Shown here in pieces: positions 46,201 through 55,575 of a DNA stretch of 64,000 nt (position 1 is the first letter of the stretch; the number at the start of each line of letters is the position of its first letter). This stretch comes from Ananas comosus (Eukaryota; Streptophyta; Magnoliopsida; Poales; Bromeliaceae), in contig NC_033628.1 in assembly GCF_001540865.1 (NCBI RefSeq), positions 12,781,267-12,845,266 of the forward strand, given 5' to 3'. The notes under the pieces are model-generated. The model ran no database searches. It worked only from the letters and a program-made list of their open reading frames with translations, and was not told where the DNA came from. A program made the position numbers and the translations under genes.

Positions 46201-48622
46201 GAAGATGAGGATAATGAGCCTCAGGCTGTTAGGATTTGTTCCTCTGTTCGAAAAACGTGGAAAGTGAGCCAAACTGACAAGAGGATCATAGCTTTGAAGG
46301 TTTCATTTTTTGTTCTTTCTTTCAGCAGTATCATACTCATTTTTCACTTTCTTTCAGCAGTATCATACTAGAACTCTTCAGGGGCTTTTACATATATATT
46401 TCTCTACAAAATCACCTAGTTACCCCTTACAAGATTGATTTTTATAAGGCTAAATTACATAAAACCCTCATGTTAAAACCCGATTTTTCACTTTGCCCCC
46501 CTGTCATTTAAAAACCTACATTTTGCTCCCTTATAAAACGAAAAATGTTCGCTTCGCCCCTTGCCGTTAGTAATCCGTTAGGGTTCCATTTATAAAATAT
46601 TATTATATATTTTTTATGCGAAAAATGTCATCAGCCTTCTCTCCTGTGAATATGATGGGGGGCAAAATGGTGAGGGGCAAAATGGCCATTTTGTCATCAT
46701 AGTTCACACTGTACACCCCTGTGAACATTTTTCATTTTACAAGAGGGCAAAGTGTAGATTTTTAAATGACAGGGGGGAAAGTGAAAAATCGGGTTTTGAC
46801 AGAGGGGTTTTCTATAATTTAGCCTTTTTATAATGCCCCTTGAAAGCACAAAACAGTAAAGTTGGAGAATTGTCTGACAATAGGGTACATAGAACATATT
46901 TTATTTAAATTTAGCAGGGATATGCATGCAAATAAATAATTATTCAGGGGCATATAATTATGTCAAATTGATATCACAGCTTCTTGAATCTAAACTACAA
47001 TATACAGGTCCCTTCAAAACAGCGCTATGTGCACTTAGCTTGGGATGATATAGATGGCAGAGGATCACATAGCCTTGTGAAGCCTATGATAAGACCAAGA
47101 GGAAGTTCAAACTCTGGTGACAAAAGATTTATAAAGCACACAGTCAATTTTCAGAAAGTTTGGACCAGTGAACGAGAAGGTGGAGGTCGATGTACATTAT
47201 TTGCAAAGCAGGTGGCTACCAATGTTATCAAGTTCATATCCTATTTTTTATATTATTTACTGTTTTTTAATTGTTAAGCAACATTTCACAAAATCTATAT
47301 GTGCTGTACAAATTTTTCAGGTCGCAGATGATGGCTCAATATGCGGCATCTGGAGGCCTCTCTGTCCTGATGGGTAATAAACAATTTTACTTGCATCCGT
47401 ATGTTAGATTATTGGGATTCGTCTTTTGCAGCTGTCAAAGTTAATTTTGCAAAAAAGAAAAAAAAAGGGGGCGGATTTTGGAGCAGGGCTGTTGCTTATC
47501 ACTTGTGATGTTTTCTGCTGCCACGCTGCAGTTGTCATGATTAATTTGTTCTTTTCCCCTGTCAACTGATCCATTAATTCAATTTTCAGCCTCATGATGA
47601 ACTTGTGATAAGATATTTCTTTATTTTCCACTTTCTGTCGTTTCTTGCTATATCCGTTAGCTCAAATCACTGAATAACTCTTTGCAGGTATGTTTCAGTT
47701 GGAGATGTTGCACGTGTGGGCACCCATCCACCACATGTGGCTGCCATCTACAGAAATTCTGACGGAAACTTTGCACTGCCTATTGGCTATGACCTGGTAA
47801 TGATGTTGGTCAAGATACTTCTTTATATTACTTATCTTGCTCCGTATACTGTGTTATCTGGTGAGAATATCACAAATTGTAGGCCATGTTGCAGGTATAG
47901 TGGTAGATACTCCCACTATCCTACCAAACATTAGGAAGATTTTTGTATCGGGTAGAAAAGTATCCCTTCATTTACAGGGATATCGATTTCTCGGGGTTTG
48001 TGGTTGCAATATTTCCTTGTGTGGATCCCGATTATACCTAATCCTCACTAATTTCTATCGAAATCCAGTGAGGGTAACACACTAACAGGTTTTCCTTAGG
48101 ATATTTGTCACTGTTCCCGGGATAGAAATCATGCAGTACAGTCTCGTATAGAGGATATTTGATATTAATCTATCAGAGTAACAGAAAGCAGAATTTGCTT
48201 GCCATTACCTTTGCAGCAAACTTCCTGGTAAATAAAATTGCATCAAATGTTGTATTGTCTAAATATAGGTTTGGAGGAACTGTGCCGAGGACTACAGCAC
48301 CCCAGTTTCAATTTGGCTTCCAAGGCCGTCAGACGGATACGTCGCAGTTGGATGTGTGGCCATGGGTGCTTATCAGGAGCCACCGCTCGAGCTCGCATAC
48401 TGCGTGAGTGAAAGGATAGTTGAGGACACACAATTTGAGGAGCAGATGGTTTGGACCGCGCCGGACGCCTACCCATGGGCTTGTTACGTGTATCAGCTGC
48501 AAAGCGAGGCTCTTCAGTTCATTGCCCTGCGACGCCCCAAGGAAGAATGCGAGTGGAGACCCATGAGGGTTTCTGATTCTCATGTTCCCCAATTATCGGA
48601 AGGACCTTCGGATAGCAAATGA
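20169..48622 (+). CDS. VPS13: VPS13-family bridge-like lipid transfer protein, PH-domain type, 5' exon missing
   Basis: VPS13 proteins are long hydrophobic-grooved rods that move phospholipids in bulk between membranes at contact sites. I reconstruct 55 coding exons with consistent phase, giving about 3,570 residues from a partial first codon to TGA at 48620-48622. Exon coordinates are given in the regional entries below. Order: chorein-type N-terminus, PH domain, long repeating-beta-groove body with an FFAT-like motif, VPS62-like repeats, VAB region, and ATG2_C-like C-terminus followed by another VPS62-like pair. The PH domain points to the plant VPS13M1 class. Two oddities: the canonical first exon (about 30 residues) is not found, and the exon 27767-27863 is followed by GA instead of a GT donor. 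Several introns carry MITEs. All other junctions are GT-AG and no internal stop is seen, so the gene looks under selection. Confidence 0.92.
26626..28063 (+). other. VPS13: VPS13 internal PH domain, 3 exons
   Basis: Exons 26626-26735, 27767-27863 and 27965-28063. Key residues are NREAVWQRRYLYLVGPYLYV at the start, SLRGKQVHQVP in the middle and RKTWYNRLQGAIYRAS with the typical C-terminal tryptophan helix. PH domains in this position are a feature of one plant VPS13 class and probably bind phosphoinositides. The expected donor after NPK reads AAG|GAATGT rather than AAG|GTATGT. Confidence 0.85.
29151..29195 (+). other. VPS13: FFAT-like motif in VPS13
   Basis: Residues DSEESFFEASDDFYD. The core SFFEASD fits the FFAT pattern (two aromatics, acidic, alanine, any, acidic) and is preceded by an acidic patch. 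FFAT motifs bind VAP proteins (VAP27 in plants) and tether VPS13 homologues to the ER. The first position is Ser instead of Glu, as in weaker or phospho-regulated variants. It lies in an apparently disordered linker. Confidence 0.6.
31374..31721. mobile_element. Mutator-like MITE in a VPS13 intron (copy B)
   Basis: 348 bases with inverted ends of about 90 bases (TACCACCCTTGTGGTTTCGC at left against GCGAAACCACAGGGATGGTG at right) and a perfect 9-base duplication TTATTTTAT at 31365-31373 and 31722-31730. Copies A and C are at 8446 and 62400. Confidence 0.95.
31731..33162. other. Remainder of the large VPS13 intron
   Basis: No exon is seen before 33163. The part around 32080-33000 is less AT-rich than other introns and holds an A/G-rich stretch with a short frame (32226-32507). 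It could be a fragment of an LTR element, but no termini or protein domain support this. Confidence 0.35.
36147..36687. mobile_element. hAT-like MITE of AACCGAACC motifs
   Basis: The element is 36155-36679, starting TAGGGGTGATTCGCAG and ending GAGTACACCCG. It is flanked by TCTATAAG (36147-36154) and TCTATAAT (36680-36687), 7 of 8 matching, which suits the 8-base hAT duplication. Both subterminal regions are arrays of TTCGGTTCGGTTT / AAACCGAACC words on opposite strands around an AT-rich core. It lies in the VPS13 intron 35818-36834. Confidence 0.8.
37243..40346 (+). other. VPS13: VPS13 VPS62-like repeat region, 7 exons
   Basis: Exons: 37243-37327, 37411-37743, 37847-38209, 38303-38786, 38901-39064, 39294-39456, 40077-40346. 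The repeated theme is an aromatic strand, W-R-P or W-F/Y-P, then a glycine-rich turn and G-D/C: FWRPRAPSGFAILGDCL, IWFPIAPRGYVAVGCVV, IWRPMIPHGMVFLGDIA, FWYPQAPPGFVALGCIA. This resembles the VPS62/DUF946-type repeats found inside plant VPS13 proteins. Their role is not established. Confidence 0.85.
39525..39665. repeat. GGCACG-motif repeat fragment in a VPS13 intron
   Basis: Words such as GGGGCCGTGCCAAT, GTGCTGTGCCGTGCTG and GCGTGCTAGTGGCACAA recall the element at 43858-44161. No clear ends are visible. Confidence 0.4.
41040..43414 (+). other. VPS13: VPS13 VAB (adaptor-binding) region, 5 exons
   Basis: Exons: 41040-41228, 41472-41514, 41618-41742, 42674-43192, 43278-43414. It includes GYIQISPTRDGPWTTVRLNY, FGTDVIASEVSLEDGNTYVN and FFETEIYIPSSGWVACPSG, which match the SHR-BD/VPS13 adaptor-binding region. 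In yeast this region recruits organelle-specific adaptors through PxP motifs. The undetermined base at 43217 is in the intron 43193-43277. Confidence 0.8.
42174..42612. mobile_element. Degraded hAT-like MITE in a VPS13 intron
   Basis: The flanks read GGGCGAGCATTAGTC at left and the complement of CACTG-CCAGCCTAGCCC-like sequence at right. The inside has scattered ACCAAACTG and GTTTGGTTT words. It is older and more decayed than the element at 36155, with approximate limits. Confidence 0.45.
43858..44161. mobile_element. MITE of GGCACGGCACG motifs in a VPS13 intron
   Basis: It begins TTTAAGTGCGACACGAGCCG and ends GTGCCACGGCACTTAAA, so the tips are inverted repeats. Inside, both flanks are made of GTGCCG/CGGCAC words around an AT-rich core. 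It lies in the intron 43415-44262. A TSD is not obvious. Confidence 0.6.
44263..47211 (+). other. VPS13: VPS13 C-terminal ATG2_C-like region, 6 exons
   Basis: Exons: 44263-44389, 44577-44798, 44882-45241, 45758-45916, 46018-46299, 47008-47211. It contains HRNKFMKKSSIIPAIMNRVK, DLVHNPLHLIFSVDVL, then amphipathic GSEAFAQSVAFGVSGVLTKP and GLLGFAHGLGRAFLGFVVQP, which form the lipid-droplet or mitochondria-binding helices shared with ATG2. Next comes a PH-like fold (RQKIVLVTHKRVMLLQ, IIWDVPWEELLALELAK). This end normally contacts the acceptor membrane. Confidence 0.88.
46439..46833. mobile_element. Mutator-like MITE with perfect 9-base TSD in a VPS13 intron
   Basis: The element is 46448-46824, with ends GGCTAAATTACATAAAACCC and GGGTTTTCTATAATTTAGCC and inverted arms of about 80 bases (CCCGATTTTTCACTTTG against its complement). 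The duplication TTTTTATAA is at 46439-46447 and 46825-46833, identical. Confidence 0.95.
47321..48622 (+). other. VPS13: VPS13 terminal VPS62-like pair and stop, 3 exons
   Basis: Exons: 47321-47373, 47688-47796, 48269-48622. The sequence IWRPLCPDGYVSVGDVARVG and IWLPRPSDGYVAVGCVAMG repeats the central theme. The protein ends QLSEGPSDSK before TGA. Confidence 0.88.
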
Positions 48623-50355
48623 GCATCTTGTATTGGCAGAAACTGTATAGAATGGCTTTACTTAGTGGAAGCATTGGTTTGTAAATTTCTGAGGCTTCTA
48701 TTTCTTGTAGTTGTAGGTGGTCGTGGGGTAGGCGTCTATATTACCTTTATTTCTTGAAGGTTAATATGAATAGAAAGTGCTATAACTATGTTGGCGGTGG
48801 GTCCGCCTACAAAAATCATTTTGTCAAACAGGATTTAAAAAGTCAGTTTATAGGATAAATTAAAGATTTTTATTTACCGGTTGCGGTGAGATAGTAAACT
48901 GTATAATATATGGAAGTTCAGGACTAAAGTCGCCGAGTATAGGGAACAAATTGCAGTATTGGGATAGTCCACGGAATACCCATATTCTTGACCTTCTACA
49001 CTTCATTCGGTGCCAAATTTAAATAGAATTTTTAATAGAATTCAGTTGAGAAGAATTCAGTTAAATTCATTTATAAAAGAAATTGTGTGTCAGAGTTCAA
49101 CTGAAAATATTCCGTTTTATTGTTTGGTAAAAGAGGAATTACTTCGATTTTTTTTTATTTCACAGTACAAAAAAAAAATTGTAACTAATTTAAGGAGTAT
49201 CTTGGAGCTGTTGGTAATGTATAATTAATAATAGTAGGTGAATTCTTATTAAATCCAACCTAAACTCGTGGAATTTGAATGAGAGTTATTTATATTATGA
49301 GTCACCTTTACCAATTTTTTTTTGCGTGAATTAAATTTACATAAACTTGTGGTACAAACGATTAAATTTCAATATCCTTTTGAATTTTTAATATATGTGA
49401 AAAAAAATAAATATTGAACCTTAGATAGAAGGGTATAAAATTTACTCACTTTTTAGGGTATACAGATTAAATTGCTCTAATCTAAATGGTTTGGCTATTT
49501 CCAAGTTCTCCTACGGCTTATCTATTGAACAATAAAAGTTTTGGCCATTAAAAATTTTTAAAAAAATCTTCTGGCCAAAAAGAAAAGAAAAAAAAAAAAG
49601 TCGGTTTATACGGTCGAGACAAACGGAAGTCGTACTCCAACTCAAGAGGAATTGAACATGGGGGTTGCATGTAGGATATATAAAACGGGCGGGACCGGAC
49701 AGCCAACGAGGATGCAAATGGATCCGGATCCAGTGTTTTCGCTCCGAATTCCGATCCATCCGAAATGGTTTGAGATGGTAACTGATAATCAAATAATTAA
49801 AAAAAATCGTGTTTCATATCAAAAAAATAAAAAAAATAATTTCACACAGATTCGTATAAATATAGTGAATGATAAATATATTCCTACAACGTTTAGGTTT
49901 CATGTGTTATCTCTAAAAAAATTTTGATGTTTTCAAATATGCCTTTCTGATTTATTACAGTCAGAAAATTGTTTATATTCTCAATTTTATCATAATAAAT
50001 ATGCCCCTCTAAAAATCATAACAATATAATATTAAAAAAAATAAAAATATCAAAAACTAATCAGGATTAAGTATTTAACTTATAGTTAACTAAATTATTT
50101 TAACGTATTCTAAGGATATTAATATATTTAAAAATATCAAAATTTTTATAAAAATAATAATATATAAAAATTAAACTTTAAAAAAATATATATCTGAAAA
50201 TCACCATAATGCCATTACCCGCCACGGCCGACGCCCTCCTGTTCCCTCCTTTTCTCTCCCTTTCACCAATACCATTCGTTCGAAGACGATTTCACGTTGG
50301 CGACGACTCTCCCTCTACTACTTTACTACGCAATTAATAATCCACGACTACCCCA

Positions 50356-50360
<5 letters not shown>
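48623..50360. other. VPS13 3' UTR and spacer to EndoU
   Basis: The first 150-200 bases are probably the VPS13 3' UTR. The rest is AT-rich with no gene. It becomes pyrimidine-rich after 50215 as the EndoU promoter and leader begin. Confidence 0.5.

Positions 50361-50389
<29 letters not shown>
50361..50389. repeat. (CT)n microsatellite in the EndoU leader
   Basis: Fourteen CT repeats about 80 bases upstream of the start codon. Pyrimidine tracts of this kind are common in plant core promoters and 5' UTRs. Confidence 0.95.
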
Positions 50390-50391
<2 letters not shown>

Positions 50392-50469
50392 ATTAATTAA
50401 TTTATTAATTATCCTGATCCAAGGAGACTAAAAAGAGTGGGAAGGAGAGAGAGAGAGAGGAAGCTAAAA

Positions 50470-53281
50470 ATGGAAGGTCTCATCAAGGGTTTGATCAATG
50501 TCGCCCTCGACGCCATTGATGGAGGCGACGAAGCTCCCCCGAGGAGAGCCCAAGCTCGTCCTCCCCCCGCCGAGGACGAGGAGCTTCGATCCAGATCCAC
50601 ATGGGCCGAGGTCTCCGCCTCTTCTCCTTCTACTACTACTACTACTACTACTTTTTTGGTAATCGTGTGTTCTACTCCTTTGGTGGTGATGCGGGGTGTG
50701 GATTTCGCAGGTCGTCTCAAGCGGTGAACAGGAGAAGGACGAGGGGCCGAAGCAGGGGAGCGGCTACGGCTATGGCCGGAGAAAGGTGACTCACTTTTTC
50801 GATTTTCGGATTGAGATGGTGTTCTGATGAGTTGGGTTGGTTGTGAATTGCGGGTTTTGCTTCGGATTTTGGTGGGGTTTTGCAGGAGGAAAGCGCAGGG
50901 GGAAGTGAGGGTGTTTGGGAATCGTTCGAAGCAAAGAAGAAGCCTCAGCACCATGCATCATCACCTGTGAAACATTACCAGGTTCGTAATTTTGCTTCGA
51001 TTTTTCCTTCGTTTCTTCGGGAATTTAGAAACAAGTCACAATTGTTTGTTAATTTTGGATCTCAAAATGAGGTTGCAGGGAGAGGGTAAAGAGAGAAAGG
51101 ATGGGGATTGGGAGACTGTTGAAGGAAAGAAGAAGCCTCATCATCCACCACTCAGGAGACAGCACCAGGTTTTTTTTTTTTTTTTTTGGCTTTGCATTTG
51201 TCAAAATAATTATTTATCTTCTATTACTTGCATTTTCTGTGCTATTTCGGTGCTAATTCAATCAATATGGAGCTTTATTAGTTCTCAATTCGGTGAATTA
51301 GTAGTGTAGAGTTACTGGGAATCTGAATCTTTTTGGGTGTACAACAGGTTTTCTGTTCATAATCTGATGAGGATAGATAGATATGGTGTTAAAAGCTAAT
51401 GTTATGTCAATTTGTTTATTTTAGTGATTTTTTGCTTTACATGCAGGAAAAGTGTTATTGTTGAGTTAGGTGAATATTGAACAGTCAATAAGTTTCCATT
51501 ATAGGGCAAAACACGGAATATGATTTTTTGAGTTTAATTTGTGCCGTAACTCGTCGAGTTAATATTATATTTTTCTTAGGTGAAATCCTCCTCCTTTAGA
51601 CTCTACTGAATAAAGTCTTATATTTTTGTGTCAAACTGATGCCGATCGCGATGTATGTTTTATTCAGTCGGAGGCATGGCAAGGGTATAAACAACCGCCT
51701 AGTGAACAAGTGTACTCCGATGATACCACTCATAGGATAAACATAGAAACTACTGATCAGGAGCTCGATAACTTATCAAGAGCCTGTCATAAGTTATGGG
51801 AACTCGATACGAACCGCTTAGTTCCAGGAAAAGACTATGAGATTAATTGCGGTGAAGGGAAAAAGGTCTACCAGAAGGATGATATGGCAGCTAATAACTT
51901 ATTTACCTGGTTAGATGAAGACATATTAAGAAGGCCCACGTACTCCCGTTTTTGTTCTCTTTTAGATAATTACAACCCAAATGAAGGAGTTAAGGAAGTC
52001 ATTACTTCTGAAGAGAAGCACGAGCAGGAGGCGTTTATCGAGGAAATAAGCAGAACCGCACCAATGAAATATCTTCATAAATACTTGGTTGCCAAAAGAG
52101 TTGTGCCACATGATTTTGAAGAATTTAAGAATCTGATGAAAAGTTTGTGGTTTCATCTATATGGAAGAGGTGGTGGGTCGAGTTGTTCTTCTGCTTTTGA
52201 GCATGTTTTCGTGGGAGAGATCAAGGGGCGAGGAGAGCACGAGGTCTCTGGCTTTCACAACTGGATTCAGGCAAGTCCTTATCCATGCTTTTGAGTTGAG
52301 TAGTGACATTGACAGAGGTTAAATATTAGCGAGAGAGGAGGTTCAGTGAACCTGGGTGGTTTTCATGTCAAAGATCACCAGGTGCAATGAACCTGCTCTA
52401 TCAACACCAGTTTCAGCTCAATCAAAATATCACTACTACTCAAATTTGATTCATATGTTTAAGGACCTACAATATTCTTTTGGCGGATTGCACATGGTAT
52501 CCCACAAACTATGGTTTAAAATGTACGCGCTCGTGTTTCGTTGAACCTTAAACACCTGTCAATTGTACTTTTCACTAAGTATGACGATATCAGGATAATG
52601 CATTTGAGCGTCAATAAACAGGACAAGATATCTCATTTTTTAATACAGTACATCATTTTGTATACTACGGACTTCCCTTCTAGTCGCTGCTTTGCAGTTG
52701 TTCAAGCATGTGTTTTGCTCAGAGGAAGAAATCTGACATCAGGTTTTGCCATTGATTTACAGTTTTACCTAGAAGAAGCCAAAGGGACTGTTAACTACCA
52801 AGGCTATATTTTCCCAAGAAGGCGTGGACAAATTGTAAGTACTCACACTCTTTATGCCTGTAAAGTTCTTTTCATTTCATTTTCACTGCCGATGAAGGTT
52901 TGGAAATTCAGAGCACCATTTATTTACCGTCCGTTGCTTCGTATACGCTAGAAATGAGTCTTTTTTTTTCCTTCTATTATGTAATTTCTAACAAGACTTT
53001 TTTAACTCTCCTTGTGTAATTTGTTTTTGTAATGCTTCTTGCAGCCCGACACGGAAACTCAGTTGCTCACCATTCAATTTGAATGGCATGGTATTCTGAA
53101 ATCAGTCTCCACCAGTTTGATTGGAGTAAGCCCGGAATTCGAGATTGCTCTCTATACTCTCTGCTTCTTTGTGGGTGGAGAAGATAACCATGTCCAGCTT
53201 GGTCCGTATTCAGTTAACATTAAATGCTACCGCCTGGGGAACAACAAGATTGGATCCATATTTCCTATTGCCGAAGATTGA
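50470..53281 (+). CDS. EndoU-type uridylate-specific endoribonuclease, 7 exons, 437 aa
   Basis: XendoU-family enzymes cut RNA at uridylates with manganese, leaving 2',3'-cyclic phosphate ends. Exons: 50470-50610, 50711-50785, 50886-50981, 51079-51168, 51668-52270, 52763-52834, 53045-53281; the joined frame is 438 codons. The N-terminal 130 or so residues are low-complexity. The catalytic domain starts near EQVYSDD and carries SRACHKLWELD, FCSLLDNYNP, the first catalytic histidine in AFEHVFVGEIKG, the second in EVSGFHNWIQFYLEEAKG, and YIFPRRRGQI, PEFEIALYTLCFF and a C-terminal GPYSVNIKCYRLGNN. Intron 5 (52271-52762) has a GC donor (CAG|GCAAGT). Exons 3 and 4 encode similar units (VWESFEAKKKPQHH and DWETVEGKKKPHHP). 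No signal peptide is seen, so the enzyme is probably nuclear or cytosolic. Confidence 0.93.
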
Positions 53282-53675
53282 TTGTATGCAAAGTTTAGCT
53301 TCTAGAACAAATGTTATTCTTGGTCCTGATTTGTTGTTTGATTGCAGAATTGGTAATAATGGAAGCAAACCAAATGAAGAATGTTTCTTGTTCTCTTGAG
53401 TTTGAGTAATTCAAAGTCTTGTTTACAACCTTAAAGTTTCAACAGCTGCTTATACCTGAATCTTGTTATGTATTTGACCTGATTAATAATAGATCTGGGT
53501 GCTAATTTTTCCATAGTTGACAATAGATCTAGAGAACCAGTGTATGCTGCTTGTTGTCGCATTGTATGCTCTCTGTAATATCTTCTTCATCCATGCCGGA
53601 GTAGGGATGAGCATTCTTTGGACCTAACCGGCTTGATTTAATTAGTCCATGGTTTAGTTATCAGGTCACTACTAG
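53282..53675. other. EndoU 3' UTR and spacer
   Basis: Probably holds the 3' UTR and polyadenylation region of the EndoU gene. No gene is seen. Confidence 0.5.
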
Positions 53676-53825
53676 CTAGGGCAGGCAAATGAGCGGGCAG
53701 GCAAATGAGCGAGCCGGCTCGTGTTCGACTTGCGTTCAACCCAATGTTCAACCCAATATTCGGCTCGCTCGAGCTCAGCTCGAATTCAGCTCGAATTAAT
53801 TTCAAGCTGAGTTTGAGCCTAAATT

Positions 53826-53886
53826 TAGGCTTGAAATTAATTTCAAGCCGAACTTGAGTATTACCGGACTCGCTCGAATTAAACTC

Positions 53887-53927
<41 letters not shown>

Positions 53928-54010
53928 CTTGAAATTAATTTCAAGCCGAACTTGAGTATTACCGGACTCGCTCGAATTAAACTCGAATACATATATATAT
54001 ATATATATAT
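53826..54010. repeat. Direct duplication of about 99 bases
   Basis: The unit AGGCTTGAAATTAATTTCAA ... CTCGAATTAAACTCGAATA with a (TA)n tail occurs at about 53826-53924 and again at 53925-54010, nearly identical. It probably arose by slippage or unequal exchange at the TA runs. Confidence 0.85.
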
Positions 54011-54143
54011 AGGATATTTGCTAGTTTAACGATGGAAAAGAATCGGAATATGTTGAATTTTTTATAGAAAAGTATATTCACTACCTAGATAAAGATCAGT
54101 AACTCTGATCTTAAATTGAAGGATCCGATCATCNATATATACA

Positions 54144-54185
<42 letters not shown>

Positions 54186-54190
<5 letters not shown>

Positions 54191-54395
54191 ACTATACTAT
54201 TAATAGTATCAAGCACTTTCGGTCGTTGGATGAAGGGATGTGCGATTAGGATGATAGTGATTTCCTAGGGTTGAGTGGGTGGTTAGTTGAATAGTATGAT
54301 CTAACAGGTGGAAATGATCAAAGGGGTAAATCTAACGGCATAAAATTCGATAACACCAAGTATTTGGTATTATCGATAACATAGTAGCCGGACTT
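54186..54395. mobile_element. TA-lodged MITE, cluster copy 1
   Basis: It runs from AGTCTACTATACTATTAATA to the complement-related GATAACATAGTAGCCGGACT, with the family core GCGATTAGGATGATAG-like and TAGTTGAATAGTATGATCTA. A (TA)n tract lies on the left and CT/TA on the right. Confidence 0.8.
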
Positions 54396-54415
54396 TCTCT
54401 CTCTCTCTCTCTATA

Positions 54416-54500
54416 TAGTTTGGCTACTATACTATTTATACTATCGATAGTACAAAGCGCTTTGTGCTATCAAGCTTTCTGCCGTTAGATCTACCTATAT
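54416..54500. mobile_element. TA-lodged MITE, truncated copy
   Basis: It starts TAGTTTGGCTACTATACTAT and reaches TTCTGCCGTTAGATCTACC, then stops at a TA run where the next copy begins. Only one end is present. Confidence 0.6.
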
Positions 54501-54505
54501 ATATA

Positions 54506-54732
54506 GAGTCTGGCTACTATACTATCGATAATAGCAAGAGTTTGGTGCTATCGAATTTTCTACCGTTAGATCAACCCCTTTGGTCATTTTCATCCGTTAA
54601 ATCATACTATTCAACTAGCCACCGCTCAATTCTACGGGGCTACTATCATCCTGACCGCACATCCCTTCATTAAGGGCCAAAAACCTAATAGCAAGCGGTT
54701 GGTACTATTAATAGTATAGTAGCCTAATTCCA
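54506..54732. mobile_element. TA-lodged MITE, cluster copy 2 (inverted)
   Basis: AGTCTGGCTACTATACTATC at left, ATTAATAGTATAGTAGCCTA at right. The core reads as the reverse complement of copy 1 (CTATCATCCTGACCGCACAT). Confidence 0.8.
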
Positions 54733-54744
54733 CATATAGGCTAC

Positions 54745-54925
54745 TATACTCTATTGAGTATAGACCCCTTTATATTTATAAATTTTCGACCGTTGGATGT
54801 GCGATTAGGATGATAGTGGTCTCTTAGGATTGAGTGGGTGATTAGTTGAATAGTATGATTTAACGGATGAAAATGGTCGAAAACTTATAAATATAGAAGG
54901 GTCTATACTCATAAGAGTATAGTAG

Positions 54926-54934
<9 letters not shown>
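54745..54934. mobile_element. TA-lodged MITE, cluster copy 3
   Basis: GGCTACTATACTCTATTGAG at left, CTCATAAGAGTATAGTAGTA at right. The core GTGCGATTAGGATGATAGTG is in the forward orientation. Confidence 0.8.
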
Positions 54935-54969
<35 letters not shown>

Positions 54970-54975
<6 letters not shown>

Positions 54976-55260
54976 GAATACATCTTTTGTACTTTCGAAA
55001 GTACAGAGACCTCAGTGCTTGTAAATTATTTTCGATGATAGGACATCCGATTCGACAATCGGCTCCATTAAGTATAATCTACCCTATTGGAACTATCTAG
55101 AAACCAAAATTTATAATTTTTTGACATCATTTACTAAGCGATCAAAAGGTCTCAAAAATAACTATTTTAACGGCTGATGTGGCACGTTTTTAAGTTCAAC
55201 GGTGTAGAAGTATCCAAATTACATAAAAGTTTAATAGAAAATTACATAAAAATTTAATAG
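54970..55260. repeat. Fragment related to foldback MITEs
   Basis: TTTCGAAAGTACAGAGACCT, then TTATTTTCGATGATAGGACA and CGACAATCGGCTCC recall one arm of the element at 16590 (TTTTCGATGATGGAG, GATGATCGGCACC). A matching right end was not identified. Confidence 0.4.
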
Positions 55261-55575
55261 CAAAAAAAAATATAAATGCGAGCTTAATTATAAAAAGACT
55301 CATTTATATATAAAGTTTTAACTATTAGATCAAAGTCTAATGTATAAAATTTTATAAATTTATTTTTTATATATATTTAATCTAATTCTTTTTAATTTAT
55401 TGTTCGTTGGCCAGCTCGTAAGCCAGCTCGTGTTCGGCTCGTTCGTTAATAAACAAGCCGAACACGAGCTGGCTCACGAGCTGGCNCTAATACAGCTCGT
55501 GTCCGGCTCAATTAATAAACGAGCCGAACACAAGCCGACCCCAACTCGCTCGTGTTCAGCTTGTTTACACCGATA

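Larger units (their letters stand above)
53676..55575. mobile_element. GAGCTCG-motif element split by nested MITEs
   Basis: The left part (53676-54010) and right part (55395-55575) both consist of GCTCGTGTTCGGCTCG / GAGCCGAACACGAGC words. About 1.4 kb of AT-rich DNA and TA-lodged MITEs lies between them. I read it as one motif-array MITE whose core was invaded repeatedly. The single Ns at 54134 and 55486 fall here. Confidence 0.5.
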
